From Lactobacillus kitasatonis DSM 16761 = JCM 1039 (GTDB lineage: Bacteria; Bacillota; Bacilli; Lactobacillales; Lactobacillaceae), in NCBI RefSeq assembly GCF_000615285.1, contig NZ_BALU01000009.1:1-64000 (forward strand): a stretch of 64,000 nt of DNA. Direction: 5' to 3'. This document shows, in pieces, positions 45,435 to 53,801 of the stretch. The stretch's first letter is position 1. Each line of letters starts with the position of its first letter. Under the pieces are notes generated by a model. The model ran no database searches. It saw only the letters and a program-made list of their open reading frames with translations, and was not told where the DNA came from. A program made the position numbers and the translations under genes.

Positions 45435-46547
45435 TTAGTTGTCCAAAGTCTTAGTAGTTTCTGGATCGAAGAAGTGAGCCTTGTTCATTTCAAAGCCCAT
45501 CTTGATGGTTGCACCAGGTTTAGTAAAGTCACGAGCGTCAACCTTTGATACCAAGTCAGAATTACCAACCTTGCAGTAAAGTTGAGTTTCAGCACCCAGA
45601 AGTTCTGAAACAACGACTTTAGCAGTAACTACTTGGTCTGGGAAACTTTCAAGGAATACTTCCTCGGTGTGAACGTCTTCAGGACGAATACCAAAGACTA
45701 ATTCTTTGCCATCATAACCCTTGTCTTTCAAGATCTTAAGCTTACCTTCAGGTACAGGAATTTCGAAGTCATCGTGGTCCTTATCAATGATCTTGCCATT
45801 CTTTAAAATTACGTGGAAGAAGTTCATAGCAGGAGAGCCGATGAATCCAGCAACGAAGATGTTTGCAGGCTTGTTATAAACTTCCATAGGAGTACCAACT
45901 TGTTGTTGAATACCATCTTTGATAACAACGATTCTGTCAGCTAAAGTCATGGCTTCAGTCTGGTCGTGGGTTACGTAGATGGTAGTAGTCTTTAATTGTT
46001 GGTGCAGTTTAGCAATTTCTGCACGCATCGTAACACGAAGCTTAGCGTCCAAGTTTGATAAAGGTTCGTCCATTAAGAAGATAGGGGCATCACGCACGAT
46101 CGCACGACCCAAGGCAACACGCTGACGTTGACCACCTGACAAGGCAGCAGGCTTACGTTTTAAGTATGGCTTCAAGCCCAAAATTTCAGCAGCTCTTTTT
46201 ACTTTCTTATCAATTTCTTCTTTTGGCGTGTGACGCAGTTTTAAACCAAAGGCCATGTTGTCGTATACCGTCATTTGTGGGTACAAAGCGTAGTTCTGGA
46301 ATACCATGGCGATATCACGGTTCTTTGGCGCAACATCGTTCATGACCTTGCCACCGATCTTCAAAGTGCCCTTGGTAATGTCTTCAAGTCCGGCGATCAT
46401 ACGTAAGGTGGTTGACTTACCACAACCTGATGGACCAACGAATACGATGAATTCTTGGTCGTTAATGTGCAAATTAAAGTCAGAAACTGAGTATTGATCG
46501 TTTCCCTTGTATTCCTTATATACGTGATCCAAATCTACTTTAACCAT
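45435..46547 (-). CDS. Carbohydrate ABC transporter ATPase, MsmK/UgpC type
   Basis: 370 residues. Walker A GPSGCGKST near 39, Q-loop VFQNYALYP, signature LSGGQRQR near 135, Walker B IFLMDEPLSNLDAKLR near 155, switch His VTHDQ, and a C-terminal OB/TOBE regulatory domain (about 240-370). Such ATPases energise several sugar importers at once. It follows the alpha-galactosidase gene by 20 bases on the minus strand, while its partner permeases are on the divergent operon. Confidence 0.93.
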   Translation of the reverse strand: MVKVDLDHVYKEYKGNDQYSVSDFNLHINDQEFIVFVGPSGCGKSTTLRMIAGLEDITKGTLKIGGKVMNDVAPKNRDIAMVFQNYALYPQMTVYDNMAFGLKLRHTPKEEIDKKVKRAAEILGLKPYLKRKPAALSGGQRQRVALGRAIVRDAPIFLMDEPLSNLDAKLRVTMRAEIAKLHQQLKTTTIYVTHDQTEAMTLADRIVVIKDGIQQQVGTPMEVYNKPANIFVAGFIGSPAMNFFHVILKNGKIIDKDHDDFEIPVPEGKLKILKDKGYDGKELVFGIRPEDVHTEEVFLESFPDQVVTAKVVVSELLGAETQLYCKVGNSDLVSKVDARDFTKPGATIKMGFEMNKAHFFDPETTKTLDN

Positions 46548-46567
46548 TTTAATTTCTCCAATCTTAG

Positions 46568-48793
46568 TTATTCATTAATTGCTTTTAATTCAAAAATCTT
46601 GGTATCAAAATCTGTCTTTGCTTGAGACCAGTAGTCATCTTCGTGGCCCCTAAAGTCTTCAGTCAGCGGCAACCCAATATTCATTAATTCATCGCCGTAA
46701 AGCTTACGTTTGCCGTTAACTTCATAAAGTTGGTTAGGGTCAAGACCGGCTAGTTTCACGTGATAATAGCCGTGATTTGGCTCGCTTAAACCGTAGAAGT
46801 AGCAGACTACCGCATGCTTTTTATCTTTTGAGTTAACTTCCCAAGCGCCGTGATTTGGATTGCTTGGTTCTAGACGATAGAAGTCGCCTTTGAAAATTAA
46901 ATCGTGGAAATGACGGAGTTGTTTAGTTCCTTTTTTAAGTTCTTCTTTTTCATCAGGACTTAACTTAGTTAAATCAAATTCATAGCCATAGGTACCAAAT
47001 ATAGCGATATTGACTCGTGAATGAAGGGGAGTGACACGGCCTGTTTGATGGTTAGGTACGATCGAAACGTGGCTACCCATTATAGCTGGCGGATAAACAT
47101 ATGAGGTACCGGTTTGAATTTGCCAGCGTTCGTATGCATCCGTGTCGTCGCTAGTCCAAGCTTGTGGGGCGTAATAGAACATGGCCAGATCATAACGACC
47201 ACCACCACCGGCACAAGATTCAAACAAAATGTCAGGATATTTTTCCGTCAACATTTGGTAAAGGTGGTAAACACCTAAAATGTAGCGGTGGAAGACTTCG
47301 CCTTGTTCCTCTTTAGGTAGGTAGTTTGAATATGGCTCGGTAATATTTCTATTCATATCCCACTTAATGTAGTCAGGATGAATTTTATCGATAATCTTAC
47401 TCATCTTTTTAAACAAGAAGTTAACAGCGACAGGGTTGGCAAAGTCGACTAAGTATTGGTTGCGACCTTGAGAAAGGTGCTTTTTATTATTGCCGAGTAG
47501 CCAGCTGTTGTGACCTTTATAAAGATCTGTGTCTTTGGATAAAGCTTCTGGTTCAAACCAAAGGCCGAATTTCATATCTAAATCATGAATTCTATTAACC
47601 AAATGATCTAAGCCATCTGGCAATTTGTCTTTATCAACTTCCCAGTCACCCATTGAGCCTGAATCGGTTGTTCTGTGACCAAACCAGCCGTCGTCTAAGA
47701 CGAAGAGATCACAGCCGATGTCTTTGGCTTCTTTAGCTAATTTAACTAGCTTTTCCTCGTTAAAATCGTAGTAGGTGGCTTCCCAGTTATTGATTAAGAC
47801 AGGACGCTTAGGATTTTGCCAATGCTTTTCAATGATGTGGTCACGAATTAAATCATGGTAATTATGACTTAAGCCGTTGAAGCCTTTGTCTGAAAAGCTC
47901 ACTACTGCTTGTGGCGTAACAAAGTTAGACATTGGTTCAAGAATCCAATCAAAGTCAGCATCGTTGATTCCCGTCATCATTCTGGTTGTGCCGTAGGTGT
48001 TAACATCGATAGTTTCTTGGTGATTGCCAGAATACATCAAGGTTATGCCGATGACGTTACCAAGATTTTGTGTCGTATTTTTATCAGCCAAAGCGATAAA
48101 AGGATCATGAATATGTCCGGTTGCTCCGCGGACCGAGCCGATTTCTTGGATGCCCGGTCTAAGTGGGGTGCGGTTAACATGACGTTCGCGGGCCCAAGCA
48201 CCGTTTAAGGTGACTAGATCATAATTTGAAGTAGGCAGATCTAAGCTGGCACTTTTTGCCGATAAGATATGATAGGCATTTTTACCAGGATTAAAGAATT
48301 CGGCGTTTCTAACGATGATGTCAATATCAGGGAAGATGGTGTAGTTAAGTTTCAGCTCTAAATCGCTATATTGATCTTTGAGCAAAATTACCAATGTTGC
48401 CGCATCGTCTGCGTAGCGCACATGTGGCATATCCTTATAGAAAGGTGTTCCATCTAAAACTTGATAGCTATCATATTGAAAATTGCTGATCTTGTCGCCG
48501 TCTTCGTATTTGATTTCGAAGGCAGGCTTTCTAAAATCGGTTGAACCATAGGTGGGGTATTCTTGTCTTCTGTGTTCTAGGGATGCAATTCCCGTATTAG
48601 GGAAGATTTGACAGCCAGAACCTGGTTCGTATTCATCTAAGTTATGTAAATCATCTCTAACGTGAACAGCTTTACCAAAGTAAACAGATTCAAGCTGCTT
48701 GATCTTAGGCATAACCTTCATGATGTAAGAGATGTGACCATTAGTTAGATGAAATTCTAATTTATCTTGATTGATGTAAATTAAATTATTCAA
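46568..48793 (-). CDS. Alpha-galactosidase, GH36
   Basis: About 741 residues, full GH36 length, no signal peptide, so it acts in the cytoplasm on imported melibiose/raffinose-type sugars. TTG at 48793 is chosen because AAGGAG lies eight bases before it within the esterase 3' end. The (beta/alpha)8 core has the nucleophile in DYIKWDMNRNI and the acid/base Asp in WTSDDTDAYERW; the substrate loop ESCAGGGGRYD is intact. It overlaps the esterase gene by eight bases, so the two are co-translated. Confidence 0.92.
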   Translation of the reverse strand: MNNLIYINQDKLEFHLTNGHISYIMKVMPKIKQLESVYFGKAVHVRDDLHNLDEYEPGSGCQIFPNTGIASLEHRRQEYPTYGSTDFRKPAFEIKYEDGDKISNFQYDSYQVLDGTPFYKDMPHVRYADDAATLVILLKDQYSDLELKLNYTIFPDIDIIVRNAEFFNPGKNAYHILSAKSASLDLPTSNYDLVTLNGAWARERHVNRTPLRPGIQEIGSVRGATGHIHDPFIALADKNTTQNLGNVIGITLMYSGNHQETIDVNTYGTTRMMTGINDADFDWILEPMSNFVTPQAVVSFSDKGFNGLSHNYHDLIRDHIIEKHWQNPKRPVLINNWEATYYDFNEEKLVKLAKEAKDIGCDLFVLDDGWFGHRTTDSGSMGDWEVDKDKLPDGLDHLVNRIHDLDMKFGLWFEPEALSKDTDLYKGHNSWLLGNNKKHLSQGRNQYLVDFANPVAVNFLFKKMSKIIDKIHPDYIKWDMNRNITEPYSNYLPKEEQGEVFHRYILGVYHLYQMLTEKYPDILFESCAGGGGRYDLAMFYYAPQAWTSDDTDAYERWQIQTGTSYVYPPAIMGSHVSIVPNHQTGRVTPLHSRVNIAIFGTYGYEFDLTKLSPDEKEELKKGTKQLRHFHDLIFKGDFYRLEPSNPNHGAWEVNSKDKKHAVVCYFYGLSEPNHGYYHVKLAGLDPNQLYEVNGKRKLYGDELMNIGLPLTEDFRGHEDDYWSQAKTDFDTKIFELKAINE

Positions 48794-49730
48794 TGAAAAA
48801 ACTCCTTGTTTCATCACCTAAGTGAGGGAGATATTCATGGCCGTATTCAGGTTCGACGTAAAGTTTCTTTTTCGATTTGATCCTGTTATAGGCGGCCATT
48901 TGTGTGTCAGGTGGTACAAGCTGATCGCTGCCACCAATCTCCCAAATCACTTTGGCTTTAATATTTTCTGCTAGATATTTAATATCAATATAATCAAGCA
49001 AGTTGAAGAAGTCATCTTCTTTTTGATGAAGGGGATCACGGTACTTGAACCAGTAGCTCAATTCGCTAAAGGCTGTATTTGGTCCATATTGATATGCTTT
49101 CCGATAATCTGATAAGAATGGATATGCGACTTGAACTTTGTAAATTTCGGGTACTAAGCCAGCACAAGCGATTGATAAACCGCCACCTTGTGAAGCACCT
49201 TGCGCAAAAATCTTCTTTTCATCAACATGATCCATTGACATTAAGATATGTGCTGCTTGGTAGGTATCTAGAAATACTCTATAGTAGTAAAGCTTTTCGG
49301 GATCCCATTCTTCAACGCCTCGAATGATCAAGCCGTTTAAAATATCACCTTTAACAGCAACATTGTCTTCGGATAAACCGCCTTGACCACGACAATCAAG
49401 TGCCAATGAAACAAATCCTTCAGCAGCCCAGCCAACTTTATCTTGGAAATCGCCGCTGTCGCAGTGATAGCCGTGGAAAAGTAATACGCCAGGATGTTTT
49501 CCTTCTATTTTCTTAGGAACAACTAGTTGAGCATGAACACGAGCTCCGCTAATTCCTGTGAAATATAAATGATAGAAGTTAGCAACGTGAGAAGGAAGAT
49601 CAACTTGTTTTAATTCATAAGAAGTACCTAATTTATCTACTTCTTTTTTACCTTTATTCCAAAATTCGTCAAAGTCATCAGGCTTTTGGCCTAATCCTAA
49701 GTAGTTTGTAAAATTGTTTACGTTTACCAA
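48786..49730 (-). CDS. Acetyl esterase, AXE1/cephalosporin C deacetylase family
   Basis: About 314 residues. TTG at 49730 follows GGAGG by six bases (an upstream ATG at 49769 precedes that site). Alpha/beta hydrolase triad: Ser in FAQGASQGGGLSIA, Asp in IGGSDQLVPPDTQ, His in YGHEYLPHLG. YHxY-type oxyanion region GYHCDSGDF is present. AXE1 enzymes deacetylate short acetylated sugars or xylo-oligosaccharides. First gene of esterase-GH36-msmK operon, divergent from the ABC importer. Confidence 0.87.
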   Translation of the reverse strand: MVNVNNFTNYLGLGQKPDDFDEFWNKGKKEVDKLGTSYELKQVDLPSHVANFYHLYFTGISGARVHAQLVVPKKIEGKHPGVLLFHGYHCDSGDFQDKVGWAAEGFVSLALDCRGQGGLSEDNVAVKGDILNGLIIRGVEEWDPEKLYYYRVFLDTYQAAHILMSMDHVDEKKIFAQGASQGGGLSIACAGLVPEIYKVQVAYPFLSDYRKAYQYGPNTAFSELSYWFKYRDPLHQKEDDFFNLLDYIDIKYLAENIKAKVIWEIGGSDQLVPPDTQMAAYNRIKSKKKLYVEPEYGHEYLPHLGDETRSFFIE

Positions 49731-49776
49731 AACAATCCTCCGTAGTATGTAAAAATAATTGTTTATCACTTTTATT

Positions 49777-49933
49777 TGTATTCGCTTACAGAAGCTAATA
49801 TATTGCTACATAATGCGGTTTGTCAAGAAATAATTTAAATATTCCGTATGTAAACATTTTACGTTTACAAAGATTTTGCATTTTAAAAACTCGGTGCTAT
49901 ATTAAAACCGTAATCAATTTGAAAGCGCTTTTA
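49777..49933. promoter_or_regulatory. Divergent control region: two cre sites, LacI-type operator, importer promoter
   Basis: TGTATTCGCTTACAG (49777-49791; reverse strand CTGTAAGCGAATACA, 14 of 15 cre positions) faces the esterase operon. TGTAAAC-N7-GTTTACA (49849-49869) is a 7-bp inverted repeat typical of LacI-family operators. The importer promoter is TTGCAT (49876-49881), 16-base spacer, TATATT (49898-49903), with a second cre TTGAAAGCGCTTTTA (49919-49933, 14 of 15) just downstream of the start point. A related GTTTACGTTTAC motif overlaps the esterase start (about 49716-49727). Confidence 0.7.
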
Positions 49934-49980
49934 AAAGAGTGCGGAGAGAATTATTCTAGTAGAATCGAGGATTTTTAGAT

Positions 49981-51285
49981 ATGGATAAGGGTAAATTTAA
50001 AGCAGCTCTTAAATGTGCTGCAGGATTCGCAGCTATAACTGCTTTTGCTGTTGGATTAACTGGTTGTGGTAAGTCCAGCAATAAACAAACCATTACTTTT
50101 ATCAACCAAAGAACTGACTTAAAACAAGACGGTACTTGGGATAAATATATAAAGGAATTCCAAAAGAGTCACCCAAACATTGAAGTTAAAGTTCAAGCTT
50201 TGAATGACTACGCAACTAATATGAAGACTCGTATGAATTCCAGCAACTACGGTGATGTCTTTATGCTTCCTGACTCAGTAAACGCTAAAGACTACTCACA
50301 CTTTGTAGAACCACTTGGTAAAGTAAACAAGTTGGAAAAGAAATACTACGGTATGACTGCAAAACAATATAAGGGTACTGTTTACGGTATGCCTTCAATG
50401 ATCAATGCCAACGGTGTAGTTGCTAATATGGAAGTATTTAGAAAAGCCGGTTACAAGATTTTCCCTAAGACTCCTAAGACATTCATCGCAGCTTTAAAGG
50501 CAATTAAGGCTAAGGAAAAGGGCGTAACTCCTTTGTACACTAACTACCACTCAGGATTCGCACTAAGTAACTGGGATAGTCAAACAGTTGGTGTAACTGG
50601 TAACCCTAACTACTTAAACGAAATGATGAAGATGAAGAATCCATTCGCACCTGGTAAACCAATGAACAGTGTTTACAACATTCTTTACACTGCATGTAAG
50701 GATAAATTGGTTGAAGGCGACCCAACTACTTCTGACTGGGAACAATCAAAGCAAGACATGGCCGACAACAAGATTGGTGTTATGGTTTTAGGTTCATGGG
50801 CATTGGAACAAATCCAAGCTAAGAGCAAGGCTGCTAAGAAGAACATTCAATATGAAGCATTCCCAATGACTGCTAAGAACGGTAAGCAATACGTTTCAAT
50901 CGGTGCTGACTACTCATTGGCTGTTTCAAAGCACAGTAAGAACAAGAAAGCCGCTAAAGAATTCGTTGACTGGTTCGTAAACAAGTCAAGCTACGCAAGA
51001 GACAACGGTGCTATTCCTACTCTGAAGAGTGCTAAATGGCCAGCAGCTATGCAATCATTAAAGGCAGCAGGTGTAGGTATCTTGCAAAACACTCCAGCTC
51101 CTAAGGGCGAAGAAGACTTGCTTCAAAGAGTTAACAACGATGCCGAAATTGGATTCCAAACTACTGAAGATTACAAGCAAAAGATTGTTGATGCTGGTGT
51201 AGGTAACAACAAGGAAAGCTTTGCAGCCATCATGAATGAAATGAACAGAAAATGGAACAAAGCTGTCGACAAGGAAGTTAAGTAG
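49981..51285 (+). CDS. Extracellular sugar-binding lipoprotein of an ABC importer
   Basis: 434 residues of the MsmE/UgpB cluster B type. Signal peptide with lipobox LTGC (Cys about 29), then ITFINQRTDLKQDGTWDKYIKEFQKSHPNIEVKVQAL and the two-lobe fold (DVFMLPDSVNAKDYSHFVEPL; GVMVLGSWALEQIQ). Captures an oligosaccharide at the cell surface and delivers it to the permeases encoded next. First gene of the importer operon, with an operator and cre upstream. Confidence 0.9.
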   Translation: MDKGKFKAALKCAAGFAAITAFAVGLTGCGKSSNKQTITFINQRTDLKQDGTWDKYIKEFQKSHPNIEVKVQALNDYATNMKTRMNSSNYGDVFMLPDSVNAKDYSHFVEPLGKVNKLEKKYYGMTAKQYKGTVYGMPSMINANGVVANMEVFRKAGYKIFPKTPKTFIAALKAIKAKEKGVTPLYTNYHSGFALSNWDSQTVGVTGNPNYLNEMMKMKNPFAPGKPMNSVYNILYTACKDKLVEGDPTTSDWEQSKQDMADNKIGVMVLGSWALEQIQAKSKAAKKNIQYEAFPMTAKNGKQYVSIGADYSLAVSKHSKNKKAAKEFVDWFVNKSSYARDNGAIPTLKSAKWPAAMQSLKAAGVGILQNTPAPKGEEDLLQRVNNDAEIGFQTTEDYKQKIVDAGVGNNKESFAAIMNEMNRKWNKAVDKEVK

Positions 51286-51347
51286 TTGCTGTTTAACAAT
51301 GCTGGAATCTTCAGATAGATCCCAGCATTTTAGTTAGGAGAATTTTT

Positions 51348-52238
51348 ATGCAAAGCGCGATAGAAAAATTCAAAACGAATTATCGTTTGCAGAGAAGAAT
51401 TATTGTAGTTCTCTTTACTATTGTTCCGGTTGCATTGCTATTGGTATTCTCGTATTTGCCTTTGGTAAAGATGATTCAATACAGTTTTACCGACTGGGAC
51501 GGAATTAGTGCAAACAGTCATTTCGTAGGTCTGCAAAACTATAAGACCGTTTTAACTAATCCACAATATATCCAAGTATTTAAGGTAAGTTTGTACTACT
51601 TTGCAGTTGCCATCTTGCAACTTGCTTTAGCAATGCTTCTAGCGGTAGTTCTTTCTTACAAGGTTAAGTTCCCTAATTTATGGAAGGGATTAGTCTTCTT
51701 CCCATACTTAGTTAACGGTGTTGCCATTGGTTTCATTTTCCTTTACTTCTACAAGCAAAATGGTACTTTGGACACGATTCTTAACTTCTTCCACTTGGAC
51801 AGCTGGATTAAGTTGTGGCTAGGTAACCGTAGTACTAACAACTGGGCTATTGCCATGACTTCACTTTGGAGATATACAGGTTACAACTTCCTCTTATTCT
51901 TCGGTGCAATTCAATCAGTTGATCCGGAAATCTATGAAGCTGCCGACATGGATGGTGCCAACAAGTGGCAACAATTTAGATACATCATGTTTCCAGCTAT
52001 TAGAGAAATTTTCTTAGTAAACGTTATCTTGAGTGTAAGTGGATGTTTAAGCGCATTCGATACACCATATATTATGACTAACGGTGCCAACGGTACTTCA
52101 ACATTCGTTATCCAAACTATCAACACGGCCTTCAAGTTCAACAAACTTGGACTTGCCTCTGCGATGGCGATTGTCTTGTTGATTATCATTATTATCGTTA
52201 CTGTCATTCAACGTTTGGCCACTAGAGAGAAGGACTAA
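51348..52238 (+). CDS. Sugar ABC transporter permease, MsmF/UgpA type
   Basis: 296 residues, six membrane helices. The EAA loop that docks the ATPase reads EIYEAADMDGANKWQQFRYIMFPAI (near 195-220). TAGGAG lies upstream. Three bases separate it from the second permease. Pairs with that protein in the membrane and is expected to use the MsmK-like ATPase encoded on the other strand. Confidence 0.92.
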   Translation: MQSAIEKFKTNYRLQRRIIVVLFTIVPVALLLVFSYLPLVKMIQYSFTDWDGISANSHFVGLQNYKTVLTNPQYIQVFKVSLYYFAVAILQLALAMLLAVVLSYKVKFPNLWKGLVFFPYLVNGVAIGFIFLYFYKQNGTLDTILNFFHLDSWIKLWLGNRSTNNWAIAMTSLWRYTGYNFLLFFGAIQSVDPEIYEAADMDGANKWQQFRYIMFPAIREIFLVNVILSVSGCLSAFDTPYIMTNGANGTSTFVIQTINTAFKFNKLGLASAMAIVLLIIIIIVTVIQRLATREKD

Positions 52239-52241
52239 TTT

Positions 52242-53147
52242 ATGAATCAGAACGAAAATAGACGGGAGAAGGAGATCGCTGCTCAAGCGGTTGACGAGAT
52301 ACCTGTAAACAAGCATAAACATTACACAGCAGGTCAGATCTTCTGGAAAGTATTGAAATATGCCTTTCTGATCTTGGTCAGTCTGTGTACCTTGATCCCA
52401 ATTGTTGTGGTAGTTTTGGGTTCATTTAAGACCCAAGCCGAATTCTTGCATGGTAATGTCTTTGCTTTACCAAAGTCATGGAGTTTTGAAAACTATAAAA
52501 CCGCATTTATTGACGGTGGGATGCTAGAAGGTTTCCGCAACACTGGTTTCATTTTGATCGTCTCAATGCTAGGTAAAATCTTCTTTGGTGCGATGTTTGC
52601 CTACGCTGTTAACAGATTCGACTTTAAGTTGAAGAAGCCAATCATGACCTTGTTCTTACTCGCAATGCTTATTCCAGCTATTGCCAGTCAGGTTGCTACA
52701 TTCCAAATCATTAACGGAATGGGCTTGTTCGACACTATCTGGTCCGTAATTTTGCTGAACTTGGGTACAGACGCAATGTCTATCTACATTTTCTTGCAAT
52801 ACTTACGTGAAATCCCATATTCATTGGATGAAGCAGCACTGCTTGAAGGTGCAACTTACTTCCAAATCTTTAGAAAAGTTATTATGCCGTTGTTAAAAGC
52901 ACCTATTGTAACCATCATTATTATTTCAGGTGTTGGTATTTACAACGACTTCTACAATCCATTACTGTACATGCCTGATGATAGTTTGAAAGTTATTTCA
53001 ACTGCACTTTATGCCTTCAAGGGCCCTTACGGAACTAACTGGCCTGTAATTTTGGCAGGTGTTATCATCGTTATGCTTCCAATTTTGATCTTGTTCTTGA
53101 CTTGTCAAAAGTACATTTACAACGGTGTATCAGGTGCTGTTAAGTAG
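52242..53147 (+). CDS. Sugar ABC transporter permease, MsmG/UgpE type
   Basis: 301 residues with a 35-residue cytoplasmic N-terminus and six helices. EAA loop: SLDEAALLEGATYFQIFRKVIMPLL (near 195-220). Directly follows the first permease and ends 30 bases before the DUF624 gene, as is usual for plant-oligosaccharide importers. Confidence 0.93.
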   Translation: MNQNENRREKEIAAQAVDEIPVNKHKHYTAGQIFWKVLKYAFLILVSLCTLIPIVVVVLGSFKTQAEFLHGNVFALPKSWSFENYKTAFIDGGMLEGFRNTGFILIVSMLGKIFFGAMFAYAVNRFDFKLKKPIMTLFLLAMLIPAIASQVATFQIINGMGLFDTIWSVILLNLGTDAMSIYIFLQYLREIPYSLDEAALLEGATYFQIFRKVIMPLLKAPIVTIIIISGVGIYNDFYNPLLYMPDDSLKVISTALYAFKGPYGTNWPVILAGVIIVMLPILILFLTCQKYIYNGVSGAVK

Positions 53148-53177
53148 TAAATAAATTAATAGAAATGATGATTAATT

Positions 53178-53774
53178 GTGCGTAGTAAAGTAATTAGAGT
53201 TGTAGAGTATTTCTACATGTGCGTAATGATGTCGGTTAAATTCTGGTGGCTGATTATTAGAAACTTCGTTATTTGTGGCATAGCCGCCGGTATTCATGGG
53301 GTAATGGCTTATTTCGCCAGTCCAAAAGAAGAAAAAGATCTGCATCAAAAAGTAAATAGCGATGTTCATTTTAAGTTAAACAACGTCCAGTTCCTATCAG
53401 CAGCCGTAATGCTTTTGCTTTCCTTATGCTGGACAGCAGGAATCTTACTAAGAAGAACGCCCAACATGGTCTTGAGTGCAGCGTTTTGGATCTTAGCTAT
53501 CTGGTCGATCTTGGTTTTAACTTATTTGACAGAGCTTGGCATTGTTGCGACAGTGAACGAATTTAATGATGATAAAAAATACTATTTACGCGGCATTGTC
53601 TTGTTCATTCGTTGTCCGCAACTAACTTTAACTACCATGGTATTATGGGTGGTAACTGGTTTACTAATCGCCAAACAACCAGTCATTGGTGTCTTGGTGA
53701 TGCCGGGATTATTAATGGCAGTAGTCAGCAGCATGTATAAGAAACTGGAAAAGCAACAGTTATTGCCTAACTAA
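53178..53774 (+). CDS. DUF624 (YesL family) membrane protein
   Basis: 198 residues, GTG start. Four helices (about 15-38, 70-88, 95-120, 150-185) with the family pattern YFYMCVMMSVKFWWLIIRNFVICGI. YesL-type proteins accompany oligosaccharide ABC importers such as the rhamnogalacturonan locus of Bacillus, where they may assist the transporter; no mechanism is proven. Three bases before the GH1 gene. Confidence 0.85.
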   Translation: MRSKVIRVVEYFYMCVMMSVKFWWLIIRNFVICGIAAGIHGVMAYFASPKEEKDLHQKVNSDVHFKLNNVQFLSAAVMLLLSLCWTAGILLRRTPNMVLSAAFWILAIWSILVLTYLTELGIVATVNEFNDDKKYYLRGIVLFIRCPQLTLTTMVLWVVTGLLIAKQPVIGVLVMPGLLMAVVSSMYKKLEKQQLLPN

Positions 53775-53801
53775 TATGTGCAATTAATAGAAAGAGTACT
53801 T

